Assembly: GCF_014641655.1 (NCBI RefSeq)
Contig: NZ_BMID01000001.1
Location: 2,322,427-2,386,426 of the forward strand
Length of the DNA stretch: 64,000 bases
From: Pseudoblastomonas marina
GTDB taxonomy: Bacteria; Pseudomonadota; Alphaproteobacteria; Sphingomonadales; Sphingomonadaceae
Direction: 5' to 3'
In this document: piece after piece, positions 56,280-64,000 of the stretch
Position numbering within the stretch: the first letter of the stretch is position 1
Layout: the number at the start of each line of letters is the position of its first letter
The notes under the pieces: model-generated
What the model was told of the DNA's origin: nothing
What the model saw: the letters and a program-made list of their open reading frames with translations, nothing else
The model's database searches: none
Program-made: the position numbers and the translations under genes

Positions 56280-56334
56280 GCAGTTGACAGGGGTCTCCCC
56301 CCTTGCGTGTATGACGCGAAAAGGGGGGCGCACC

Positions 56335-57264
56335 ATGCCATCGGTTTCTTGGAAGTTCACCGTAAGCGCTCTTGCGTTGATCGGTGCTCACGCAACTGGT
56401 GTCGCTCGCGCTCAGACCATGATCGCGACCAAGCCTGCGACGACCGCGCTCGATCCCGGCAGCCCTCAGACCGAGGCACTGACCCCGGTGGCACCGTGGG
56501 TGCTGGATTACGGAGAGAATCGTTGCACGATGTCGCGTGCCTTCGGTCGAGAGGATGCCCCGATTTATCTGACGTTGCAAAAAACGACACCGGGTGATCT
56601 CGTCGATTACGCAATCTTGGGCAGCGACCTGCGACCGAACACGAGAGAGCCGGTCGAGGCCTATTTTTTTCCCGGCGATCCGGTCGCTACAATCAAGAGC
56701 AGTTACCGGGTCGGACGCGGCGACACGGAGGGCCTGCTCTTCGCCTCCAAGATCAATCTGTCAGGCGAAGCGGGAGCTGATGCCGAACTGTCCGCGAGTG
56801 AAATCGCGGCGTTGCGCAATGGCAAGGAGCGGGCAGTCGAATTTTTCGAGCTGCGCAGTGGACTTCGCGAGCCTCTGACCTTTGCAACCGGATCAATGCA
56901 CGAACCTCTTGCCGCGCTGCGAGCCTGTGTCGACGACCTCATGCGAGGCCATGGCGTCGACCCGGCTGTACTCGAAAAGGCCACAAGTCGCGCTAAAACC
57001 AAGGATCCGATGAGATGGCTCCGCGCCATAGTGAGAGAGGTCCCGGGCGGACGGTGGAACGGAACCGTCACAATGACCATGATCGTCGATGTGGAAGGCA
57101 AAGTCGAACAGTGTTGGTCACGGTTGCCTGAGCCTGGAGAGGGCGCTGCAGCATTTGTCTGCGGTCAGATGATGAAGCGTGCGCGTTTCGAGCCCGCGCA
57201 AGATGAAGAGGGCAATCCCATCAAGGATTACACGAATTTCTCGTTTACGTTCTCGAACCGATGA
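56335..57264 (+). CDS. Exported hypothetical protein with a TonB-C-like C-terminal domain
   Basis: This 309-residue protein has a signal peptide (SWKFTVSALALIGAHATGVARAQ) but no membrane helix beyond it and no Pro-rich spacer. Residues roughly 30-210 match nothing I recognise; they include an early cysteine (ENRCTMS). The end (RWNGTVTMTMIVDVEGKVEQ, then CWSRLPEPGEGAAAFVCGQM, then RARFEPAQDEEGNPI) closely parallels the TonB C-terminal domain at 19240-19497, including the paired cysteines. I chose the ATG at 56335, behind GGGGGG. DNA composition is moderately lower in GC than its neighbours. It could be a soluble TonB-domain partner. Confidence 0.78.
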   Translation: MPSVSWKFTVSALALIGAHATGVARAQTMIATKPATTALDPGSPQTEALTPVAPWVLDYGENRCTMSRAFGREDAPIYLTLQKTTPGDLVDYAILGSDLRPNTREPVEAYFFPGDPVATIKSSYRVGRGDTEGLLFASKINLSGEAGADAELSASEIAALRNGKERAVEFFELRSGLREPLTFATGSMHEPLAALRACVDDLMRGHGVDPAVLEKATSRAKTKDPMRWLRAIVREVPGGRWNGTVTMTMIVDVEGKVEQCWSRLPEPGEGAAAFVCGQMMKRARFEPAQDEEGNPIKDYTNFSFTFSNR

Positions 57265-57287
57265 GCGTGTGTCAAAGGGCCGACCAT

Positions 57288-57830
57288 TCAGTCGGGCACC
57301 CGCTCCAGCAGCACCAGCTCGCACCCGTCCTTTTCGGCGCGGCGGAATTCCGCGAAGCCGAGCCGTTCCGCCAGCGCGAAGCTCGCGTCGTTCCCGACTT
57401 CGATCATCGCGACGACGCGTTTCGGCCCGCGGGTCCGGTCGAACCATTCGAGCGCGGCTAGCATCGCCTCGCGGGCGTAACCCCGACCGACGTGTCCGGC
57501 ACCGACGATCCACCCCGCTTCGGGCTGGTCGTCCATTCCCTCGCCCAGGCCGCGATAGGTGTGGAAGATTCCAGCGAGCCCGATGATCTCCTTTTCGCCC
57601 GCCTTTCGCAGCATGAACATGCCGTAGCCGTAGAGAAGCCAGCTGCCTGCGGCGCGCAGTCCGCGCGAGAAGGCCTCGGCATAATCCTGCGGGGGGCCGA
57701 GATGGCGCGCGGTCTCGGGCTCGTTGACGATCGCATGGACCTGCGGGGTGTCGCCGACCTTCGGCAGCCACAATTCGAGCCGGTCTGTGGTCAGCAGGGG
57801 CCGGTCTCGCGGGAGGCGGTCAGAAGGCAT
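57288..57830 (-). CDS. GNAT family N-acetyltransferase (RimJ/RimL-like)
   Basis: This 180-residue acetyltransferase opens with LLTTDRLELWLPKVGD and has the acetyl-CoA loop GHVGRGYAREAMLAALEWF (V/I-G-x-G-x-G/A type) and the terminal VVAMIEVGNDASFALAERLGF block, typical of RimJ/RimL and related small-molecule acetyltransferases. The acceptor is unknown. The first 11 bp overlap the DUF445 gene stop (57820-57830), so it is coupled to that gene. Confidence 0.9.
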   Translation of the reverse strand: MPSDRLPRDRPLLTTDRLELWLPKVGDTPQVHAIVNEPETARHLGPPQDYAEAFSRGLRAAGSWLLYGYGMFMLRKAGEKEIIGLAGIFHTYRGLGEGMDDQPEAGWIVGAGHVGRGYAREAMLAALEWFDRTRGPKRVVAMIEVGNDASFALAERLGFAEFRRAEKDGCELVLLERVPD

Positions 57831-59097
57831 AGCTCAGCGCATGCAATGTCACGCCGACGAGGCCGCCCACCAGCGTCCCGTTGATGCGGATGAACTGGAG
57901 GTCGCGGCCGACCGCGCCCTCGACCCGGTCGGTGATCGTTCGCGCATCCCAGCGGCGCACGGTTTCAGACACCAGCCGCACGATCTGGTCGCCATAGCGC
58001 GTCGCGACGCCGACCGCGGTCCGGCGCGCGAAGCGGTTGACCATGATTTGCAGGCGGGGATCGTTCGACATGGCACCGCCGAGTTCGCCGACCAGCTTGC
58101 CGATCTCGCCCTGCATCGCCTTGTCGGGATTGCGCGCGGTATCGAGCATCGCCTTGCGCGCGCGCTCCCACACGCCCTGCCACCAGTCGGCCAGCGCGGG
58201 ATTGTCGAGCAAGTCGTTCTTGGCCTTCTCGACCTTCGCCTTGAGCTCCGGATCATGCTGCAGGTCGTGCGCGAGCTTCTCGAGACTTTCCTCGACCTTG
58301 CTGCGGATCGGGTGGTCGGGATCGACCAGCGTCTCGGCGAGCAGCTTGTAGAGTCCGTCGATCACCGAATTGGCGAGCCGTTCGTCGAGGCCGGTCCAGC
58401 GCAGCAGCGCATTGGCGCGGCGATGGATCATGTCGCGCACGAGATCCTCGTTGTCCTCGAGCGCGAGCGCGACCCAGCGGATCACCGAATCGATCAGCGG
58501 GCGGTGCCGCCCGTCGGCGATCGCGGCCTCGATCATCTTGCCGGCCGGAGGCGCGACCTCGATCCGCGCCAGCGTTGCCTTGAGCCCGCTGCGGACCTGG
58601 CCGCCCATCCGCTCGGGATCGAGCGATTCGAGCACGTCGGCGAACAGGCTCGCCGCACCCGCCGCGATCCGCGAACCGTCGGACTTGGGCGGCGAGGCGA
58701 GGAAATCGCCGACCGCGCCGGCAATGTTCATCCCGATCATCCGCCGCGCGACCACCGCGGGGGTGAGGAAATTGTCGCGCAGGAAGTCCGCCATCGTGTC
58801 GGCGATGCGATCCTTGTTGTTCGGGATGATCGCGGTGTGCGGGATCGGGATGCCGAACGGGTGGCGGAACAGCGCGGTCACCGCGAACCAGTCCGCGATC
58901 CCGCCTACCATTGCGGCCTCGGCGAAGCTGTGGACGAAGCCCCAGGCCGGGTGCAGGTCGAGGTATTGGCCCGACAGCACGAACAGCGCGGCCATCGCAC
59001 CGAGCATGCCGGTCGCGGCAATCCGCATCCGGCGCGCGCGGTCCGGCGGGATCGGCGCGCCCGCCACGGGCCGCAATGTCAGTCGTTTACCGCTCAC
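57820..59097 (-). CDS. DUF445 domain-containing membrane protein
   Basis: This 425-residue protein of the DUF445/YjiN family has an N-terminal hydrophobic stretch (IAATGMLGAMAALFVLSG), EAAMVGGIADWFAVTALFRHPFGIPIPHTAIIP (a family signature) and a C-terminal hydrophobic helix (FIRINGTLVGGLVGVTLHALSY). Its middle is helical and acidic/basic, like a coiled coil. The start is GTG at 59097, overlapping the RND permease stop as GTGA; an ATG at residue 23 is the alternative. Function unknown. The overlap suggests a role linked to the efflux pump. Confidence 0.9.
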   Translation of the reverse strand: MSGKRLTLRPVAGAPIPPDRARRMRIAATGMLGAMAALFVLSGQYLDLHPAWGFVHSFAEAAMVGGIADWFAVTALFRHPFGIPIPHTAIIPNNKDRIADTMADFLRDNFLTPAVVARRMIGMNIAGAVGDFLASPPKSDGSRIAAGAASLFADVLESLDPERMGGQVRSGLKATLARIEVAPPAGKMIEAAIADGRHRPLIDSVIRWVALALEDNEDLVRDMIHRRANALLRWTGLDERLANSVIDGLYKLLAETLVDPDHPIRSKVEESLEKLAHDLQHDPELKAKVEKAKNDLLDNPALADWWQGVWERARKAMLDTARNPDKAMQGEIGKLVGELGGAMSNDPRLQIMVNRFARRTAVGVATRYGDQIVRLVSETVRRWDARTITDRVEGAVGRDLQFIRINGTLVGGLVGVTLHALSYAF

Positions 59098-62000
59098 TCG
59101 GCAGGCATTGCGCCTTCGCCCCGGCGGTCGTCAAGCGCTCCCGGGAACTTGGCGTTCTCGCGGTCCTTCGGATCGTAGCTGAGCATTTTCCGTCGCATCC
59201 ACGGTCCGACCCGCTTCTCGATCCCGTCGGCGAGGCTGAAACCAGCCGGGACGATCAGCAGCGTGAGGACGGTCGAGACCAGTAGCCCGCCGATCACGCC
59301 GGTGCCCATCGGCTGGCGCCACGCCCCGTCCGCCTGCAGCGCCAACGCGGTCGGGATCATGCCTGCGGTCATCGCCACGGTGGTCATGACGATCGGCTGC
59401 GCGCGCTTGCGTCCGGCCTCCATGATCGCGTCGTATTTGCGGTGACCCTCGGCCATCGCCTCAATCGCGAAGTCGACGAGCAGGATCGAGTTCTTCGCCA
59501 CGATTCCGAACAACAGCAGGATGCCGATGAAAAACGGCAGCGAGATCGGCTGGCCGACGAGCTTGATCGCGAGCACCGCGCCGAGTGGCGCAAGCAGCAG
59601 CGAACCCATGTTCACCAGCGGCGACATCAGGCGCTGGTAGAGCAGGACCAGCACCGCGAAAACCGAAAGGATGCCCGTCGCCAAGGCGATCTGGAAGTTG
59701 ACGAGGAATTCCTCGAGCCAGCGATCCGAGCCCGACGGCGCGTTCGACACCCCTGTCGGAAGGTCCTGCATGATCGGCAGTTCGTCGATCTTCGCCTTGG
59801 CCACACCCTCTTCGGCACCCGGCGCGATATCGGCACTCACGAAAACGCGGCGCTTGCGATCTTCGCGCTGGATCGTGGTCGGTCCGGCGCCGAAGCGGAT
59901 CTCGGCGACGCGCTCGAGCGGCACCGAGCCACCGCTGGCGGTGGGCACGGGCAGGTTGCGGATCGTCGCGATCCGGTCGCGCGAGGATTCCGGCAGCATC
60001 ACCCGGATCGGGATCTGGCGGTCCGAGAGCGAGAAGCGCGCCGCGCGCTGGTCGATCTCGCCGATCGTGGCGATACGGATGGCCTGGCTCAGCGCCGAGG
60101 TCGTCACGCCGAGCGAGGCGGCAAGTTCTGTACGCGGGGTGATGATCAGTTCGGGCCGCTGGAGATCGGCCTCCACGCGGGGGGCGGTCAGTTCTTCGAG
60201 CCCACCCATCTGCTCGACGAGGACTTGCGCGGTTTCTTCGAGCAGGACCGGGTCGCTGCCCGAGAGCATGACGTTGATCGGACGGCCCGAGCCGCCGCCA
60301 CCGCCGCCGCCCTGCATGTTCTGGAAGCTGACGCGCGCATCGGCGATCTGGTTGAACTTCTGCGATACCTCGCGTTCGAATTCGGTGCTCGAGCGCGCCC
60401 GATCCTCCTTGAAGGTGACGAAGATCGACGCGCTGGCCTCGCTCACGTTGACCAGCGCCTGGTTCACCTCTGGCTCTTCCTTGAGCAGCGCGTTGACCTG
60501 ATCGGCGACTTCCTCGGTCTGTTCGAGCGTTGTACCCGGGACCATCTCGATGCGGACCCGCGCGAAATCCATGTCGGTGTTGGGGAAGAACTGCGCCGGG
60601 GTCGTGGCGAAGAGGAAGATCGTCGCGACGAAGGAGAGCAGGCCCATGCCCATCACCCACGCGCGATGATCGCCGCGCAAATGTGCACCAAGCTTGCCGA
60701 AGAAGCCGATCTTACCCTTGCGTTCGATCTTGCGCGCCTTGATCGCCCGCGCCTTGTCGCGATCGAGCGTCCAGGCAAGGATCCGCGAATAGCGGTCGAT
60801 CCACGGCCCGTTGGCATGGTCGGCCACGCCGTGTTCCTTGAGGAAATAGGCGGCCAACATCGGAGTGATCATGCGCGCTACGGCAAGGCTCATCAGCACG
60901 GAGACGACGACCGTCACGCCGAAATTCTGGAAATACTGGCCCGCGATGCCCGGCATCATTGCGACCGGCAGGAACACCGCGACGATCGAGAAGCTGGTCG
61001 CAACGACGGCGAGGCCGATCTCGTCAGCCGCGTCGATCGAGGCCTGGTAGGCCGATTTGCCCATTCGCATGTGTCGGACGATGTTCTCGATCTCGACGAT
61101 CGCGTCGTCGACCAGCACGCCCGCGACGAGCCCCAGCGCCAGCAGGCTCATCTGGTTGAGCGTGAAGCCCATGAATTCGAGGAAGAAGAAGGTCGGCACC
61201 GCCGACAGCGGGATCGCGATCGCCGAGATGATCGTCGCGCGCCAGTCGCGGAGGAAGAAGAACACCACGATCACGGCGAGGATCGCGCCCTCGATCAGCG
61301 CCGCCATCGAGCTCTTGTACTGCGCCTTGGTGTACTTGACGACGTTGAACAGTTCGACGAATTCGAGGCCGGGGTTCTCGGCCTCGATCTCGTCCATGAC
61401 CACCTGCGCCTCGTCATAGACGGTGACGTCGGACTCGCCGCGCGCGCGGGTGAGGTCGAAGGTGACGACCGGGCGGCCGTCGACCTTGGATATCCGGTAG
61501 ACCTCGCTCTCGCCATCGGTGACTTCGGCGATGTCGGACAGCTTGACCGAGCGACCGCCGCCGAGCGAGATCCGGCGCTGGCCGAGTTCGAACGCGGTTT
61601 CCGATGTCCCGAGCACGCGCACCGACTGGCGCGCGCCGGCGATTTCGGCCTGGCCGCCGCCGGCATCGAGATTGCTCTGCGCGATCGCCGAGTTGACCTG
61701 GCTCGCAGTGACCCCGAGCGATTGCATTCGCGCCGGATCGAGGATCACGCGGATCTCGCGATCGACGCCGCCGCTGCGCCCGGCACGCGCCATGCCGGGG
61801 ACCGCGAGCAGGCGCTTGGAGACGGTATCGTCGACGAACCAGCTCAGTTCTTCCATCGTCATGTCTTCGGCAACGACGGCGTAGCTTGCGAAATTGTCGA
61901 GCGTATTGATCTTGCGGACCTGTGGCTCGATGATCCCGTCGGGCAGGTCGCCGCGGATCTGCTGGACCGCGGCATCGACCTCGTTGACGAGGTCGTTCAC

Positions 62001-62309
62001 GTCGTTGCCGATCTCGAAGAACAGGATCGTCTGCGAATTGCCTTCGCTGACCCGGCTCTGGATCGTCTCGATCCCCTCGACGTTCGAGACCGCGCTTTCG
62101 ACCTTCTGCGTAATCTGCGTGTCGAGCTCGGTCGGGGCGGCACCTGGCTGCGAGATCGAGACGACGACGGCGGGGAAATCGATGTCGGGCTCGTTCTGCA
62201 CCTCCATCCGGTTGAACGCGATCAGACCGGCGAGGGTGAGCGCGACGAACAGGACGAGCGGAACGACCGGGTGCTTGATCGACCAAGCAGAGAGATAACG
62301 CAGGTTCAT
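59094..62309 (-). CDS. RND family efflux pump inner-membrane permease
   Basis: This 1071-residue proton-driven transporter (AcrB/MexF-like HAE-RND) begins [21 protein letters not shown]. It has two six-helix repeats and two large periplasmic loops. The segments [21 protein letters not shown] and [16 protein letters not shown] (Asp-rich TM4 region) and the second [17 protein letters not shown] are conserved. Substrates range over drugs and toxins and cannot be told here. It follows the adaptor gene by 5 bp; no outer-membrane channel is in the window. A DUF445 gene follows with a 4-bp overlap. Confidence 0.97.
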   Translation of the reverse strand: MNLRYLSAWSIKHPVVPLVLFVALTLAGLIAFNRMEVQNEPDIDFPAVVVSISQPGAAPTELDTQITQKVESAVSNVEGIETIQSRVSEGNSQTILFFEIGNDVNDLVNEVDAAVQQIRGDLPDGIIEPQVRKINTLDNFASYAVVAEDMTMEELSWFVDDTVSKRLLAVPGMARAGRSGGVDREIRVILDPARMQSLGVTASQVNSAIAQSNLDAGGGQAEIAGARQSVRVLGTSETAFELGQRRISLGGGRSVKLSDIAEVTDGESEVYRISKVDGRPVVTFDLTRARGESDVTVYDEAQVVMDEIEAENPGLEFVELFNVVKYTKAQYKSSMAALIEGAILAVIVVFFFLRDWRATIISAIAIPLSAVPTFFFLEFMGFTLNQMSLLALGLVAGVLVDDAIVEIENIVRHMRMGKSAYQASIDAADEIGLAVVATSFSIVAVFLPVAMMPGIAGQYFQNFGVTVVVSVLMSLAVARMITPMLAAYFLKEHGVADHANGPWIDRYSRILAWTLDRDKARAIKARKIERKGKIGFFGKLGAHLRGDHRAWVMGMGLLSFVATIFLFATTPAQFFPNTDMDFARVRIEMVPGTTLEQTEEVADQVNALLKEEPEVNQALVNVSEASASIFVTFKEDRARSSTEFEREVSQKFNQIADARVSFQNMQGGGGGGGSGRPINVMLSGSDPVLLEETAQVLVEQMGGLEELTAPRVEADLQRPELIITPRTELAASLGVTTSALSQAIRIATIGEIDQRAARFSLSDRQIPIRVMLPESSRDRIATIRNLPVPTASGGSVPLERVAEIRFGAGPTTIQREDRKRRVFVSADIAPGAEEGVAKAKIDELPIMQDLPTGVSNAPSGSDRWLEEFLVNFQIALATGILSVFAVLVLLYQRLMSPLVNMGSLLLAPLGAVLAIKLVGQPISLPFFIGILLLFGIVAKNSILLVDFAIEAMAEGHRKYDAIMEAGRKRAQPIVMTTVAMTAGMIPTALALQADGAWRQPMGTGVIGGLLVSTVLTLLIVPAGFSLADGIEKRVGPWMRRKMLSYDPKDRENAKFPGALDDRRGEGAMPAE

Positions 62310-62314
62310 CGGGT

Positions 62315-63520
62315 TCAGTCCTGTTCGCGGCGGACCTTGGGCGAGACCTTCTCGCCCGGCTTCAGGAAGCCGCCGGCTCGCAGGACGACCTTTTCGGTCC
62401 CGGTCAGGCCTTCAACGATCGCCACGCCGTCATCGGTGATCAGGCCGGTCCTGACATTGCGCCGCGCGACAGTGTTATCGTCCTTTACGATGTAGACGAA
62501 GGACTGGCCGTTATCGTCCTGGATCGCGCTCTCGGGGAGCTTGGGCGCGACCAGCGTGCCCGAAGCGATGGTAGCGGTAGCGAAACCGCCCGGCTTGAGC
62601 CCGGGGGCGTAGGACAGCGCGATGCGCGCGGTGCCCTGGCGGGACTGCGGGTCGATCGTCGGGGCGATCTGCCACACCTGGCCGGTAAACGATCGGTCGA
62701 GTCCGACCGGGACGACTTCCGCCGTCACGCCGGCCGAGATCCGCGCCAGATCGTCTTCTCCCAATTGCGCGAGCAGTTCCATCTCGCCGCCGCGCGCCAT
62801 CAGGAACACGGCGCCCGAACCGCCGCCGACGACCTGCCCGGGTTCGATGTTGCGTTCGAGGATGAGACCCGCTGCGGGGGCAACGATATTGAGCTGCGCG
62901 GTGCGTGCCTGCAATTCTTTCAACTGGGCCTTGGCGACTTCGACCCGCGCAACGGCGGCATCGCGCGTTGCGGTCAGGCGATCGACATCGGCGGTCGAGA
63001 TGAAGCCGCGTTCGACCAGTTGGAGCGCGCGATCGAGGTTGGACTGGGCGAGCCGCGCATCGGATTCGGCGACGCGGATCTGCGCGCGCTGCTGGTCGAT
63101 CTGCTGCGCCTGGACCGACCGGTCGAGCACGGCGAGCGCCTGGCCGGCGCGGACCCAGTCGCCCGCATCGACGAGGACCCGGGTGACCTGACCGCCCGCT
63201 CCGGGCACCCCGATCGGCATTTCACGGCGCGCAGCGAGGGTCCCCGTGGCAGTGATTTCGCCCGCAATCGTCGCGCGCCCGGGGACGACCACGGTGACCG
63301 CCTGCCCCGCGGCCTCTTCGGCGCCCGGGGCAGGTGCCGCGGCATCGCCGCCACGGGTCATCAGCCATAGACCGGCCGTTACCAACACGACGATCACAGC
63401 GAGAATGATCCACAACCGACGACGCTTGCGGCGCTCGTTGGCATCGAGCGCAAACGGATCGTCGACCCGTGCGGCGCTGTCAGTGTCGATGTGCATTTCG
63501 GCGTTCATATCGGTCCCCAT
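62315..63520 (-). CDS. RND efflux periplasmic adaptor (membrane fusion protein)
   Basis: The 401-residue adaptor has a basic N-terminus, a single membrane anchor (RLWIILAVIVVLVTAGLWLMT, about residues 35-55), a split lipoyl domain (GVPGAGGQVTRVLVDAGDWV and APAAGLILERNIEPGQVV), an alpha-helical hairpin (QQIDQQRAQIRVAESDARLA) and a beta-barrel/MPD end. It bridges the RND permease to an outer-membrane channel. I used the ATG at 63520; the ATG at 63508 is better spaced from GGGGA and equally possible. Confidence 0.95.
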   Translation of the reverse strand: MGTDMNAEMHIDTDSAARVDDPFALDANERRKRRRLWIILAVIVVLVTAGLWLMTRGGDAAAPAPGAEEAAGQAVTVVVPGRATIAGEITATGTLAARREMPIGVPGAGGQVTRVLVDAGDWVRAGQALAVLDRSVQAQQIDQQRAQIRVAESDARLAQSNLDRALQLVERGFISTADVDRLTATRDAAVARVEVAKAQLKELQARTAQLNIVAPAAGLILERNIEPGQVVGGGSGAVFLMARGGEMELLAQLGEDDLARISAGVTAEVVPVGLDRSFTGQVWQIAPTIDPQSRQGTARIALSYAPGLKPGGFATATIASGTLVAPKLPESAIQDDNGQSFVYIVKDDNTVARRNVRTGLITDDGVAIVEGLTGTEKVVLRAGGFLKPGEKVSPKVRREQD

Positions 63521-63639
63521 CGTGGAGCTGGTGTGTTACACTGATATCACACCGCACTCAAGCCCGGGTTACGCCTCACACTCCATTTGCTCAATATTGC
63601 ATCTGCGAACGACGTATTCCCACCGGTCAACGCGCCAAG

Positions 63640-63674
63640 GAAAACGGGCGGCCACCCGTAGGGAGACCGCCCGC
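63640..63674 (-). terminator. Rho-independent terminator after the GlsB-type gene
   Basis: On the minus strand CGGGCGG and CCGCCCG pair over 7 bp around a 15-nt loop and are followed by TTTTCC. It lies 38 bp beyond the stop at 63712 and separates this gene from the efflux operon. Confidence 0.7.
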
Positions 63675-63711
63675 TTCGAGCACGCAATCAGTGTGCAAAT
63701 GTCGGAATTTC

Positions 63712-63978
63712 CTAGCGAACGCGTCCGCGCTGGACGAGATTCACGATCGCGAGCAGGATGACCGCGCCGAGAATGGCGATCACGAAGGCACCGAGATCGA
63801 AGGTCTGGATGCTGCCGCCGAAACCAAGCAGCGGGGCGAGCAGCCAGTTGCCCAGCACGGCCCCGATGATACCGACGATGATATTCCAGAAAATGCCCAT
63901 CGATGCGTCGCGGTTCATGACGATCGAAGCGAGCCAACCGGCGACACCGCCGACGATGATTGCAATGATAATGCCCAT
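63712..63978 (-). CDS. GlsB/YeaQ/YmgE family stress-response membrane protein
   Basis: This 88-residue protein consists of three hydrophobic segments: GIIIAIIVGGVAGWLASIVM, MGIFWNIIVGIIGAVLGNWL and DLGAFVIAILGAVILLAIVNLV, with short loops. The Gly-rich pattern and size are those of transglycosylase-associated GlsB/YeaQ/YmgE proteins, often induced by stress. No catalytic residues are apparent. It is monocistronic and ends in its own terminator. Confidence 0.92.
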   Translation of the reverse strand: MGIIIAIIVGGVAGWLASIVMNRDASMGIFWNIIVGIIGAVLGNWLLAPLLGFGGSIQTFDLGAFVIAILGAVILLAIVNLVQRGRVR

Positions 63979-64000
63979 AGCCTGATTTCCTCCTGTTCGG

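Noticed and set aside
59442-62495. A 1017-codon open frame on the plus strand opposite the RND permease
   Set aside because: It is exactly antisense to a well-supported gene, its translation is Arg/Asp/His-rich without domains, and such frames are expected in GC-rich codon-biased DNA.

Overview
The window is one contiguous piece of a high-GC (roughly 65%) alphaproteobacterial chromosome. Several features point to Sphingomonadales, most likely Erythrobacteraceae, although no 16S rRNA is present to confirm it. They are MipZ divergent from panC, lspA followed by a DUF3035 lipoprotein, a large TonB-dependent receptor paired with a TetR regulator, and a sphingomonad-type tonB-exbB-exbD-exbD block with cysteine-containing TonB. 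No prophage, insertion sequence, CRISPR array or defence island was found. Almost all of the window is core metabolism and envelope biology, about 90% coding.

Layout. 1-4305: the 3' part of a GMC oxidoreductase, an EEP-family hydrolase, prfC and a TetR regulator. 4306-6855: a promoter/operator and a TonB-dependent receptor closed by a strong terminator. 6870-11851: rpmI-rplT-(terminator)-pheS-pheT-SDR, all on the minus strand, with a structured leader before rpmI. 11894-17036, minus strand: two more SDRs, an outer-membrane beta-barrel, and hisN, prs and glpX. 17100-22058: two exported proteins of unknown function, then tonB, exbB and three exbD paralogues. 22059-28420, minus strand: a DEXH helicase of the ligase-associated type, DUF2059 and DUF4282 proteins, then mipZ, a J-domain protein and a phosphohexomutase chained by start/stop overlaps.

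28489-36911: panC, an odd low-GC lipoprotein, tRNA-Gly, apt, the bc1 operon petABC, pgeF and pepN. 37032-40182: a YeeZ-like SDR, an EamA transporter, a threonine aldolase, a small GNAT protein and tRNA-Thr. 40318-49271 is a long plus-strand run: a 54-residue ORF, gpmA, purE-purK, folA, ribF, a GDPD-like protein, ileS, lspA and a DUF3035 lipoprotein. 49617-56279: a CNNM/CorC transporter, an OmpA lipoprotein, cysQ, sucC, a DUF6265 protein and etfBA. 56335-63978: an exported protein with a TonB-C-like tail, a GNAT protein, a DUF445 protein, an RND efflux pump and a GlsB-type membrane protein.

Functional threads. Outer-membrane active transport is represented by the receptor and the TonB motor. 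Respiration is represented by bc1, EtfAB and SucC. Translation and its quality control appear as PheST, IleRS, RF3, L20 and L35. Envelope maintenance appears as LspA, PgeF, lipoproteins and RND efflux. No self-contained new system is evident. The strongest unusual signals are regulatory or structural: a palindrome overlapping the receptor promoter, the structured rpmI leader with a terminator just upstream of pheS, a hairpin between exbB and exbD, a palindrome upstream of etfBA, and a low-GC expansion in the IleRS editing domain.
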